Positions 8,182 through 17,370 of a DNA stretch of 25,269 nt are shown one piece after another; position 1 is the first letter of the stretch; every line of letters starts with the position of its first letter. The translations under genes and the position numbers were made by a program. The stretch is from assembly GCA_900169235.1 (NCBI GenBank), contig FWCC01000478.1, positions 1 to 25,269 on the forward strand, in the 5' to 3' direction. A model generated the notes under the pieces. The model was not told the DNA's origin and did not search any database. It was given only the letters and a program-made list of their open reading frames with translations. This DNA is from Zarea fungicola. Taxonomy: Eukaryota > Ascomycota > Sordariomycetes > Hypocreales > Cordycipitaceae.

Positions 8182-11100
8182 ATGGCGAATTGTAGACATA
8201 CTGACTGGATAAGAGTATGGAAGAATGGTGATACGCCTGGAGTAGAAGTTACTGACCGGCCACGAAGGCTTCTGGGCACTCTGCGAGCTCCAGAGAAACA
8301 ATACCCGACCATGTTGGCGTTGATCGGCAACCAATCGAAGCGCATTGTCTTGAAGAGACTGGGGTGTTGTGCCGAGGTTGGCAGGCGACGTGGCCATGGG
8401 GAGGTACATCTGTCCCAGTCAGCCCTTCGGATATTCCAGAATAGTCCTGTGGTTGTTGCTGATTGCGATATCCCCATACATGGCAGGCTTCCCCGGGCAA
8501 GCAAAACGTCCCTCTGTCACGAAATATCGGCGGAGCACCTGCCCCGTGATGCCAAACAGCTAAAAGCAGTGGAGCGGGGTGACCATGTCTTGCATCATGC
8601 CGTGATTCCCTTTGCGGACGTAATTTGCATTTTTGTAGAGGAAATTGGCGGCATTAGCCGCTCGCTAAAGCGTCTTGTCGCCTGGGCAGATCTCGGGCCT
8701 GCTTCTGTGGCATCTTGTTTGCCCAGAGTACTTCTAGTCGTTCGAGATGCCCTCAAGACTGACATGGAGCATGCTATTGGCCAGTTTCAGCGCAGATATC
8801 CAGCTCTCAAGACGCGTTTTGCACAAATATCGGTCATTGGCACTGTGGATGTGAAATCACAGCCTGCCAGGCCCAAGGAGCTCAGTGCTACCAGCTGGCG
8901 GTCGCTTCGCGGGACAATTGTGACGACACTGCAGGAGGCGCACTCCCTGCGCTCTCGCGCTCATTGTATGTTTTCTGGCGTTCATTTTTTCAAATTTCTT
9001 CAGATGGGAGCCAGGAATCTCAAGAAACATGAATCGATGCCGTTCGACTTTGTAGGTGCTGCACGAGAGCACCACGAGGTGCCAGCGAGCCTATCAAACC
9101 ATCTGAGCACATTTTTGGAACTCTTTCACTCTACGGAGAGCATGAAGACAGTCGCTATCCCCCTACTTGCCTCCAGTTTTATTTTGGATCAGTATCCCCC
9201 CGGCATGCATGGTAAGTCTGTGCTACGTAGAGAGACCTCTGTATTAATGGAAGGTAGCATTTGACCCTCAGGTGGTGTTTCAAACTCTTTACAAGGAGCT
9301 GTGCCCAGAGCTGCATCGTAGATGGCGTAGAAACAAGATGGGCGAGAAGCAATTACCTCATGATTTTGAGTCGCTGCTAGAGAAAGAAATGACCAAGCAA
9401 TTTAAGAGATACCAACGGCTTGGATCCTCGAAAGATGCCCATGTTGAGCAGTTAATTCGTATGCGGCGCAGCATAAGGAATATGCAGTCCGACGCGACCT
9501 GCTTGGTCTGTCTGCGCCGTCGGCCACAAACAACGCTGCCATGCGGCCATAGCATCTGCTACCTGTGCCTCAGCATCTTTTGTCACCATGACGCGAGTGA
9601 TCCAGGTCTAGTACATATTCACAACTGCGTAGTCTGTCGTGCACGTTTGGTCAGGGTAACCATCCGTGTCCCTCCCCCCACCGCCAAAATTCGAATTCTG
9701 AGCTTGGATGGTGGCGGAATACGAGGGGCCGGGGAACTGGAGTGTCTTGCGGCATTAGAATCACAGATTCGGCTTCCGTATCCGGTCATCCGCCACTTTG
9801 ATGTCTGTTTTGCTACCAGTTGCGGTAAGCTCCAATTAAAGCAGACCCAGAGGTACTTGGCGCTGACATGCACAGGAGTTGGCATCATGCTCAAGCTTTG
9901 TGATGGGGCGGACGTTCTGTCTTGTAGGGCCTATTTTAAGGATTCCACACGTCAAGCATTTCGACCGAGGTCGGCGTTGCGATACTTGAAGAAGTTAAAT
10001 GTGCCGTGGCTGTACAATTTTGTTCTGACTTTCATACTCATGTGCACAGACAGTAAATATCCCTCGAGGAACCTGGACAGGCTCCTCGAGGCGGAATACG
10101 GGTCCCATCGCCGTATTATGGACCATTCTCTTGCCAATGAGACAGGTATCACATTTGGCCTAACCCTCACCAAAGCAGGTAGTACAGACACCGTGATCGT
10201 GACGAATTATAACGGAGTCGGAGCGCCACGTAACTCCAAAGGCAAGTACGGGCATCTCTCCGTCTCCAGCCCGCCAAGCTGACCAACGTAGACTACGATG
10301 TCTTAGAGACGACAGCCGATATGAGAAGCATCCCACTGTGGGAACTGTAAGCACTATGGCTCCGAATAGAACCAACACAATAGACTGACCCGTACAGTGT
10401 CCGAAGCGCGGTCGCGGCACCTTTGTGAGTTTTCGAACCCGAGCCTCTCTCCTACTGTGCTAATCTTGTAGTTACTTTACACCACACTACCTGGCAAATA
10501 TCGGGACTTTTCAGGACGGCGGACTGACTTTTAACAATCCCATCTCTATTGCAGAGCAGGAGGCGATGTCTTTGTATCCCAAGCGTGGTCGCCCAGGCAT
10601 TGTCGTCTCCGTCGGGACAGGTTCTTCTCGTGCGTTGGGCGGGCAGGAGGAGCAAAGTCATCCAGGTTCTTTCATCAAGCGGCTGTATCAAGCGTTTTCA
10701 AAATCCATGGATTCCAAAGCGGCTTGGAACCGATATCTAAACCAAACACATTCTTCCAAGACCGATGACCGTTACAGACTAGACTTTGTCTTTCCATCGA
10801 CATCTCCGGCCTTGGATGATGAAGAGAAGGTTGACGACGTCGCGGCGGTCGCCCGTGCGTCGGTCATCGACAGCACGACGGTCAGCCAGCTAGCCAGCAG
10901 CTTGCGCGCACAGCTCTTTTATTTCGAACTTGACAGCACATGTATACCACAATATTCCAACGGTTCCTTTCTCTGCGACGGCTACATACTATGTCGCCTC
11001 AAACCTGGGACAGAGCCATTGATTGTGCTGCTAAAACAACTATCCAATGCATCTGCCTACTTCCGAGCGTTCGAACGCACTCTTCCTATCAGATATCCGG

Positions 11101-11363
11101 CGCCGCGCCCCATCATTCATGGCTTTCGCAAGGCTGTCCGGTTCCATGTAGCCTCTCGAACCTCTTCGTTTTCCATCACCTTGATTGAAAATGGAACAGA
11201 GTATCCAATTAGTGGTTCCCCGTTTACAATTGACTGGTTAGTTACCCAACAACAACTTGATGCTCCATTTGGCAAGGCAGACCACAGGGGAAAAAGGGGC
11301 AGGGTTGATGGCACGTGCAGGCCGAGGAAGCGTAGTAAATTCTGTGCCGCGCGGTCGATATAA
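8182..11363 (+). pseudogene. patatin-like phospholipase with RING finger, five exons, one 2-nt frameshift
   Basis: Exons are 8182-9211, 9258-9824, 9876-10346, 10398-10424 and 10472-11363; introns of 46-51 bp have consensus ends. The total is 2987 nt, which becomes 994 codons plus stop if a 2-nt TC duplication near 10253-10258 is discounted. The N-terminal part is typical of fungal patatins (Y-P-T-M-L-A-L-I-G, DCDIPIHG, FADVICIFVEEIGG). A C3HC4-like RING lies at about residues 425-470 (CLVC...LPCGHSICYLC...CVVC). The patatin oxyanion motif DGGGIRG is at about 494-500. The nucleophile elbow reads ATSCG, not GTSxG (Ser about 531). SAVAAPFYFTPHYL spans the 27-nt exon, and catalytic Asp is in FQDGGLTFNNP (about 713). 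Expected role is acyl-lipid hydrolysis with possible ubiquitin-ligase coupling. The frameshift would remove the Asp half, so the gene is either recently broken or carries a sequencing error. Confidence 0.75.
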
Positions 11364-11819
11364 GGTGGAGTATTTGTAAGTGTATAGGAGAGAGGGTGCC
11401 CATCTCCCGCGTCCTGCTACACACTTGATATGCGCGGACGTCCCGCATTTGGTAGGGAACATGCGATTTCAGTTATTTACAGGAAATAATCGTAGAACAT
11501 GCTGTATAACCACTTCCAACTGTGACTAACTAACTGGAGCCGACATGCTTCTTGGTCCCTACGGCTCGATATCAAAGCACTTGGTTAAATCCTTATCCCA
11601 GATGGTAAGATATATAGGGCTGGCCAGGCCCCAGTTTACTTGTTTGATTTGATTTGATTGTTTAAATCAGTTTGCGGGTGGGGGGAGGGAGAACCTACAA
11701 CCGCCGGTGTTCGCTGGACGTCACCGACTTAACCAACATTCTAAATCTGCCGACTATCAACTGTGGCAAATGGCCTTTACTGTCTTATCACTTGACTTCG
11801 TATCCGTTGTACGCTCCGG
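11364..11819. other. intergenic with a LINE-tail-like repeat
   Basis: Apart from the repeat listed at 11612-11668, I see no gene or RNA in this stretch. Confidence 0.4.
11612..11668 (+). repeat. short repeat ending in (TTTGA)n, probable retroelement 3' end
   Basis: GGGCTGGCCAGGCCCCAG is followed by TTTGATTTGATTTGATTG and GTTTA. A related copy lies at 20125-20187 (GGGCAGGCCAAGTCTCCCAG, then TTTGACTGGATTTGATTGTTTA). The TTTGA tail also resembles, in the opposite orientation, the 3' end of the LINE at 15.9 kb. It is probably the 3' remnant of a non-LTR retrotransposon. Confidence 0.45.
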
Positions 11820-12094
11820 TCATTCAAGGCGTTGACTGATAGCGGCCAGCATCCAGGCATTCAACTTCATGCCTTCAGCAGTCACTCCAACAAGCTGCCG
11901 CAACAATGATGCCATGGTTTTGCGTAACTGCGATGAAATCGCAGTTGCCAAGGTGGATCGTGGCGTGCATTGCATTCTATTGTTCCAGTGAATCTAGCAC
12001 AGAGAAAGCAAATCCTCCATCATTGACGCGAATTTCCGCAATTGTTCATGCACAGCGGCAATATGTAAGGCGATCAGCTGGTGTACAAAAAACC
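11820..12094 (-). pseudogene. gene remnant with an in-frame TAG
   Basis: One minus-strand frame from a possible acceptor (TAATACAG, exon from 12094) to TGA at 11820 is broken only by TAG at 11994-11996. Upstream of the stop it reads HQLIALHIAAVHEQLRKF, then MMEDLLSLC; downstream it reads TLATAISSQLRKTMASLLRQ, then MKLNAWMLAAISQRLE. Both halves are amphipathic and helical, and share one phase, which is unlikely by chance. A CAG-to-TAG transition would explain the stop. The downstream half alone is a 51-codon ORF from ATG 11975. It resembles the C-terminal part of a larger regulatory protein, but I do not recognise the family. Confidence 0.35.
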
Positions 12095-12351
12095 CTGTAT
12101 TAGAATGTTCCAACGACCCTTATAATGAGATTTACGCTCAGTGGGCGATAGTTCCACCAGTGGAAAAGGACGGGAAAGATTAGATATGAACATTTATGTA
12201 TATTATGTATACCGTGTTTTTGTCTTGTTGCGGTTGTAAGTGCACAGCTGCAGGTGCTCACTTGTACGCACGCCGCGAAAAAACAAATGCTGCACCTCAA
12301 AACTCGGGCTGCTTCCTGTAAGACATGCCATTCCCGGGTATCATCGCCAGA

Positions 12352-13797
12352 CTAGCACATCCTGTTCCAAACTCTCTTCACCCATGGCAAGTGCCCAATC
12401 ACAGTGGCGGAGACTGCAGACGCAGTGCAGGTAATTATGGCAATAACCAACGTCATTGTCTGCCATCCCGCACTCTCTTGGATATAACCAGTAGACAAAG
12501 GACCAGCGACTGCGCCTACAGCAAATGCTATGTTGAAAAACGCGTACGCAAGAGCGGTGAGTCTGATTTCAGAACCTGGAAGTCTTTCTCTAACAATATA
12601 CATCACCGAAACGGTTACCGGCCCGAAAACCAAAGCAGATCCAAAGCCTATACAAGTTAAGAGACAACATAGAAGGACTTTGTTCGAGAGGGTGTCGCTG
12701 TTGACGCTTCGGAGGGCGACTATAAAAATCGCCATGCAGCCAAATCCAAACGTAAGAAGCCATTTTGGGCCGTGTCTGTCGCACAGGTGCCCCACCACAG
12801 GCCCCAAGAACGAGGGTAGAGCAAGTGGCAGGAACATGAGCCCTGCAGCGAGGGGCCCCCAATTGAACTTCGTCTTGACAAAAATTGGCAGCGTACAGTC
12901 GAAGCCAGTTAGGACAAAAGCCTCTACCGCAGTAAGGCTGAGGGCTATGAAGAGCCGCACCTCTGTGAGCAGGATCCGCACTTGCGCCCATGACATTCGC
13001 TCCGTTGACCTACACACCATGCTTGAGGTGCTGGGTTGCGCCTCCTTGTCCTCAACCTGAGCTTTTTCGATAACGAAAACGCGGAGAGTAAAATCAAGCG
13101 CGAGGATCCCCAGATACATGAACCAAACTGCGTTGTAGCCGCCTGCACCATACACTACTCCACTCAAAAGTGGTGACAACGTGAAGCCGAGTGACGAACC
13201 GAGCGTCACCCATCCCATAGCCTGACCAAAACCCCTTTCATCGATACTATCAACAATGATAGACAACCCAACCGTCCAGGTCAAGGAACTTGCTAAACCT
13301 TGCAGCGCACGACCAACGACGAGCATGGTTATGTTTCTCATGAAGCAGAGAAGAAGGCCGGCAGCTGCCAGAAAAACGATGCCAAGCAGCATCAGCGCCC
13401 GTCGATGCGAAACCTTGCCACAAAGAATACTCCAGACCGCTGGTACATTATTAACCGAGTTCAAACAGCAATTGGTAGGGGACATACGGGCAGATATAGC
13501 GATGGCGGCAGCATATATGGCTAGCGATACGGAAACCCACAGTTGGACTGAATTGTTAGTTACGCACACCACGGCAGTCGGAGAGCATACCATCGGCTTC
13601 CCTAACCCGAGTTTTGGCAGATAGGTAATACGGTAATATTGGTACGACAATACCATAGCTAAAGATGTCCTGGGTATGTTAGTCGTTTTTAGCCAAGCCG
13701 TCTGAAGGGGGCTCACATTGAAGACAGCCACCGAGACCATCAGCAGGATGGCAGCTGATGACGAACGACCCTTGGCGATGTTCAAAGTCAAGGACAT
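12352..13797 (-). CDS. MFS transporter, DHA1 (drug:H+ antiporter) type
   Basis: Exons are 13717-13797, 13591-13669, 13488-13547 and 12352-13439, with introns of 47, 43 and 48 bp that carry CTAAC-like branch sites. The coding length of 1308 nt gives 435 aa, intact, with twelve predicted helices. Splicing restores the conserved first helix and loop: FNDIFSYGIVVPILPYYLSA, then VQLWVSVSLAIYAAAIAISA (helix 2) and the loop GKVSHRRALML. Motif C-like VWTVGL appears as LTWTVGLSIIVDSIDERGFG in helix 5, followed by GWVTLGSSLGFTLSPLLSG. A cytoplasmic central loop (residues about 205-230) is rich in Glu, Ser and Arg. It lies in the plasma or vesicle membrane and exports small amphiphilic compounds by proton antiport. 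Related fungal genes often sit in metabolite clusters; here the neighbours are broken genes. Confidence 0.85.
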   Translation of the reverse strand: MSLTLNIAKGRSSSAAILLMVSVAVFNVSPLQTAWLKTTNIPRTSLAMVLSYQYYRITYLPKLGLGKPMVCSPTAVVCVTNNSVQLWVSVSLAIYAAAIAISARMSPTNCCLNSVNNVPAVWSILCGKVSHRRALMLLGIVFLAAAGLLLCFMRNITMLVVGRALQGLASSLTWTVGLSIIVDSIDERGFGQAMGWVTLGSSLGFTLSPLLSGVVYGAGGYNAVWFMYLGILALDFTLRVFVIEKAQVEDKEAQPSTSSMVCRSTERMSWAQVRILLTEVRLFIALSLTAVEAFVLTGFDCTLPIFVKTKFNWGPLAAGLMFLPLALPSFLGPVVGHLCDRHGPKWLLTFGFGCMAIFIVALRSVNSDTLSNKVLLCCLLTCIGFGSALVFGPVTVSVMYIVRERLPGSEIRLTALAYAFFNIAFAVGAVAGPLSTGYIQESAGWQTMTLVIAIITCTASAVSATVIGHLPWVKRVWNRMC

Positions 13798-13922
13798 CTC
13801 ATCCAGATTACGTAGAATAAGCTGCCTTCACCTGGTGTGCAACAGAAATATTCTACCGTGCTGTCGCTGTACTGTGCCGGTTGAAATTAATGATCAAAAA
13901 ATGTTTGTGTGATAAATAATGC

Positions 13923-14938
13923 TCACTCTTCGTTGTGCCAATGTACTAAATCCAGCCGATTTTGGCTCAAAGCAATACCAAGCAAGTCAAAGAAACCAGA
14001 AATGGGTGACAGCGGGACCCCCACACTTCCTATGCAGACACAGTCACATTTGCATCCATTTGTAGCTTTAATTGAACAAGTCATTATTGCAACTATGTCA
14101 CCACCAATATGTGACGTAGACCGTCTGCGGATGTGCCTGGGGACGTCATCATGCGACTCGATCTTCCCACCAGTCTCGTTCAACAGCTGCAAATGATCTG
14201 TTGCAAGTCGAACCCGCTTTTCAGTTTTCCGCCGGTCGTAAATGCACCATGGGTTGACGTTACAGCCGGTCTGTGGGAATGCGAAAATGGGAAAAGTTCT
14301 ACACACCGGCGATACACCAGCGGCCGTCTCCTTTTCTGCTTTCGCTGCCAATTCTCGAAGTGGTGATTTTGCTCCCTTCCGGCTGTTGACCCCTTTTGAA
14401 GTGCCCTCAGTTTCTGTCTAGGTAATTTTGATTTGATTTTCAGCCTCTTTCTGGCACAGATAGAGCGCACTCCATTGCAGCAGTCGTTTCTCAATGTCGG
14501 GCCACTCGATGACACAGTCCTCAAATGCGAGTTCAAGATCGTCTTCGGATCGATCGTTCACGCTTGCGACGATGTATGCTTCATCGGGAGCATACTTAGT
14601 GCCCGGCAGCTTTTTCTGGATTGCTGCGTCGACTTTTGATTTCAGCTTCAGCCGCCAGAAGTCACTTGGAGCGATAACAACATCCTGCTCTGTATTACTT
14701 GTAAGTTTAGTCCGGCGGGCCTTGAGCAATGTAAGCTTCCATTCAATTGCGAAATAAATCCATTTTTGGGGACTGCCTCATAGGACTTGCGAGGGTTCCA
14801 TTTGTCTGTTGGGAGAAATGGTAATCCTGCTAAGCCGGGCTGGATTTGGCTGGACGGGGCAGTAGTGCTCTGTAGGCGGGTAGACACCTCCCGGTTACTA
14901 CTGTCGTCCGCACTGGCGAGGTCGGCTGTGTCCATCAT
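13923..14938 (-). pseudogene. two-domain fungal hypothetical gene, frameshift plus in-frame TAG
   Basis: ATG is at 14938 (MMDTADLASADDSSNREVST). The first frame runs to about 14760 (KWNPRKSYEAVPKNGFI), then the coding frame shifts by one base in a T-run at 14752-14758 and continues as AIEWKLTLLKARRTKLTS, SDFWRLKLKSKVDAAIQKKL and DIEKRLLQWSALYLCQ. A TAG at 14418-14420 follows, but the same frame goes on for 165 codons: a Lys-rich linker (ELAAKAEKETAAG), then GCNVNPWCIYDRRKTEKRV and GGKIESHDDVPRHIRRR, ending at 13923. The 1016 nt plus one lost base is 339 codons exactly. From general recall, fungal genomes hold many proteins combining such an N-terminal domain with a Cys/Trp-rich C-terminal domain, often in multiple copies; I cannot name the family. 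It is convergent with nothing and lies 126 bp upstream of the MFS start. Confidence 0.5.
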
Positions 14939-15590
14939 GATATTTTTTTCTCTTCTTCAGGGTGAAACCGTCTTGCAAGATAGAACAGCTTCAGTTTATT
15001 ACATGTGTAAAATCAAAATCCCATAATTTCGATTCAGGTTCCCGAGTTGGGGGATTACACAGTACCTGTTTCTGACCAGTCGAGCCCACTTCCTTGTGAC
15101 TTCTGTGATTCCACTCAACGAAAGACTGTATACGACAGCTATCGCTATCCTAGCATTTCTACCCATTTCCATTGCCAATATTTGACGAAATGAACAGAGT
15201 TGAAAAAGGAAACTTCGGTCCAAACGAAGGGAAAAAGTCTGGTGACTTACCACCAGTGACATACATGTGAGGCATTCCGTCGACAGGTGATTGTTAGGTA
15301 GCATGGGTGTTAAAAATTGATCGCTTTAAAATTCATTAGTCTCATGAACCGATGCCTCTTTCTTGTGTACGATTAACGGAATACCGCGGTATTAATAAAA
15401 TATGGCCTTTTTCCCCTTTCCTTTTCTTTGAGTACCTTTGTTGGCCTGGCCAGATTACGCCAATACTTGCTGTCCACAGTGCGCAACTCTCTTACACAGC
15501 CACAGTGGCTTGTGTGAAAGCAACTACACAAACGTTCTTTGATCATTTACTTCAGCCGGCACAGTAAGTACCAAGCTGATTTCTACTGCA
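14939..15590. other. no supported gene
   Basis: A minus-strand open frame at 14999-15304 starts with ATG, but its composition (CLTCMSLVVSHQ) is not convincing and a GTAAGT lies inside it. No repeat recognised before about 15590. Confidence 0.35.
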
Positions 15591-15715
15591 TAGCGGTCGG
15601 CATCGACAGACATGACCTGCGACGCTTCGGTCGCTGAAGATAGGACTCCGAACACTTGAGGAATGGCCCTCAAACTGGCTAGTCATCGATAATAAACAAT
15701 GAATGAATGAGTAAG
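15590..15715 (+). repeat. probable non-LTR retroelement 3' end with (AATG)n tail
   Basis: A GC-balanced stretch (GGTCGCTGAAGATAGGACTC ... GGCTAGTCATCGATAATAAA) ends in CAATGAATGAATGAG. A short tandem tail after a UTR-like segment is typical of fungal LINE 3' ends. No coding part is left. The call rests on composition and the tail only. Confidence 0.35.
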
Positions 15716-15876
15716 TATTAATATTAATGCAAAGTTTATGCCGTACTATGCAGTATTTTCAGGCTTAAGTTGACAAAGACCTGGCCGCAAAGGGCAAGTG
15801 CCGTCCCGAAGCGCTGACAACGAAGAGGGAACAGGCTATCGTAGCCTTAAAGAATTTATTAGCCGAAACCGGCATC

Positions 15877-15891
15877 TATTGAATTAGAGAT
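15877..15891. repeat. target-site duplication, left copy (15 bp)
   Basis: TATTGAATTAGAGAT is identical to 16827-16841. It abuts the TTTGA tail of the LINE, and its first bases overlap the TGA stop of the interrupted repeat's reading frame. Confidence 0.75.
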
Positions 15892-16826
15892 TTGATTTGA
15901 TTTGATTTTTATGAACGTCCGTTTGTGCCGTAGGGTAGGCTTTTGGACGTGCTATTGAGCCTTCTACGGACAAACTTGTAGTTCGTACCCACTTAGTAGG
16001 CCCCCACAGAGCGCGACAAGTCGCGCCCATGTTCTCACTGGTTGCCCCTGGGGTACACTTCCTGCATCATCCTCCAGCCGTAGCAGTGTCACGCCACATG
16101 GCAGCTGTCTATCTAAATCGATACCCGTCAGCGGGATCACGATGATGCTGGCGCGATGCATCCGCGGCTGGAACCGCGAGTGTGTCGCGCCAGCAACTGT
16201 TGTCGCCTGGTCTTTCTACGGGGACCAGCGGGAGCCCTGCTGTCGGTGGCGTATATCGCCCAAAACAAAGGAAATGGTTGTTATTTAACGAGTAGTTGGA
16301 CCTACTCGGGCTGGATACTGTACAGAGCGCGCCAGGCTTGTACGCCCTACACGGTGCTAGGTGCGCTTGTTGATCTTCGAATAGTAGAAGTCAGCAATGC
16401 CTACATACACCTTGTAGGATCTACCGAGGAATTTCCCTATTGCCGTCTCTGGGTCGGGGGTCAGCCGAACCCGGAGATGGCCAGGGATTTTCCTGCAGTA
16501 GAAGAGATGCGTGGGCGACTTCTGGCGCCGGCAGGGGCACTCCAGCGTCGCCTGTCCAGGGTGGAATCTCTCGTGGTATTCCGCAAAGTCGCCGTGTTGT
16601 GATCGTGCTGTCAGAAGATAGCCAAGCACGCGGCGGGGGAGGCTGAGTTCTGGGAGTTTCTTCAGTTCGGCCTGCAGGCCCAACTTGGAGTACTCCGTTC
16701 TCTCAACCGACGCCCACCAGGCTCGGTGGTTGATCGCCATTTGGCTTTTCATCTGTCTCTTCCTGTACGAGACAGATGGCAGGTGTCCTTCTGTTGGGAG
16801 CGTCGCTCCAAGTTTTGCGAGTTGGT
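15892..16826 (-). mobile_element. 5'-truncated Tad1-like LINE (non-LTR retrotransposon)
   Basis: Inserted in minus orientation. Its 3' end is the (TCAAA)n tail, seen on + as TTTGATTTGATTTGATTTTT at 15892-15911, and it is flanked by a perfect 15-bp duplication. At the truncated 5' end the minus strand encodes the last part of ORF2 (about 16357-16820): QLAKLGATLPTEGHLPSVSY, RAWWASVERTEYSKLGL, LPRRVLGYLLTARSQHGDFA, then a Cys/His motif ECPCRRQKSPTHLFYCRK. This is the region after the RNase H domain in fungal Tad1-clade LINEs. Reverse transcriptase and endonuclease domains are missing, so the copy is dead on arrival. The stretch 15912-16356 is 3' UTR with no credible protein. Confidence 0.8.
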
Positions 16827-16841
16827 TATTGAATTAGAGAT
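16827..16841. repeat. target-site duplication, right copy (15 bp)
   Basis: Identical to 15877-15891. It marks the 5' (truncated) junction of the minus-strand LINE. Confidence 0.75.
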
Positions 16842-16950
16842 CGGACCGGGCCAGATCCGTACAGGGTAGCCGCCCAGAAGAATCTGTATATAGCTGAACC
16901 CGCGACACCATTTCGGTTTGGTACAGTGCTACTTCCTTCCCGGCCTTGTT

Positions 16951-17370
16951 TTGTTTTACAGCGTAATATTTATAATTTGCCTCTTCATGCAAACAGCAGT
17001 AATATAACATTTGAATACGTATTGCTCAATCATCCCTATCAAAGCAGGGTAGAACTACATTAATTAATTTTGAGTTGCAGTCGCCTAAAAGTCAGACCGC
17101 TACTCGAATGACTTCTTCGATGATCCAATACCTTGACATATAGGCATGGAAATAGATAGTTACAGCCCAAAAAAATCTGGTTTGTACATTATGACATACC
17201 GGCTGGTAGAAAAGGCACAGAGGTTTGTACAGGTGAACACCGGCATAGATATTCCTCTGCACCAACGAAGAGGGGAATAGGTGAAGTTGTCCATGAAATA
17301 GGAAAGAATAGGTTAAAGTTCGATCAAGCTGCAAATATGTATCCACTATGGTAAAGCGGACGGCCTGAAC
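16951..17370. other. 3' flank of the decarboxylase gene, no gene seen
   Basis: AT-rich spacer. A minus-strand frame at 17092-17346 (aromatic-rich, MDTYLQLDRTLTYSFLFHG) looks like non-coding sequence and has no supporting signal. Confidence 0.35.

Larger units (their letters stand above)
15730..16950 (+). repeat. LTR-like repeat copy 1, split by a LINE insertion
   Basis: The left part (to 15891) encodes the C-terminus of an unidentified protein at 15769-15882 (DLAAKGKCRPEALTTKREQA, then ALKNLLAETGIY, TGA). The right part resumes at 16827 and holds GGGTAGCCGCC and TGTATATA. The copy at the right end of the window has the same landmarks. TGA to GGGTAG is 34 nt in both once the insertion is removed, and GGGTAG to TGTATA is 21 versus 20 nt. 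A coding end followed by a TATA-bearing segment suggests the 3' end of an LTR retrotransposon with its LTR, but I did not find LTR termini. Confidence 0.5.

Noticed and set aside
8182..9264. Separate 360-aa gene ahead of the patatin domain
   Set aside because: Its last codons are intron; a GTAAGT donor at 9212 and TAG at 9257 join it in phase to the RING-patatin exon.
10432..10446. tRNA B-box-like GGTTCGAA on the minus strand
   Set aside because: Lies in a patatin intron and no cloverleaf or A-box is nearby.
12352..13797. MFS transporter as one 481-aa uninterrupted ORF
   Set aside because: Three stretches are in-frame introns with consensus ends; removing them restores conserved helix 1-3 sequence.
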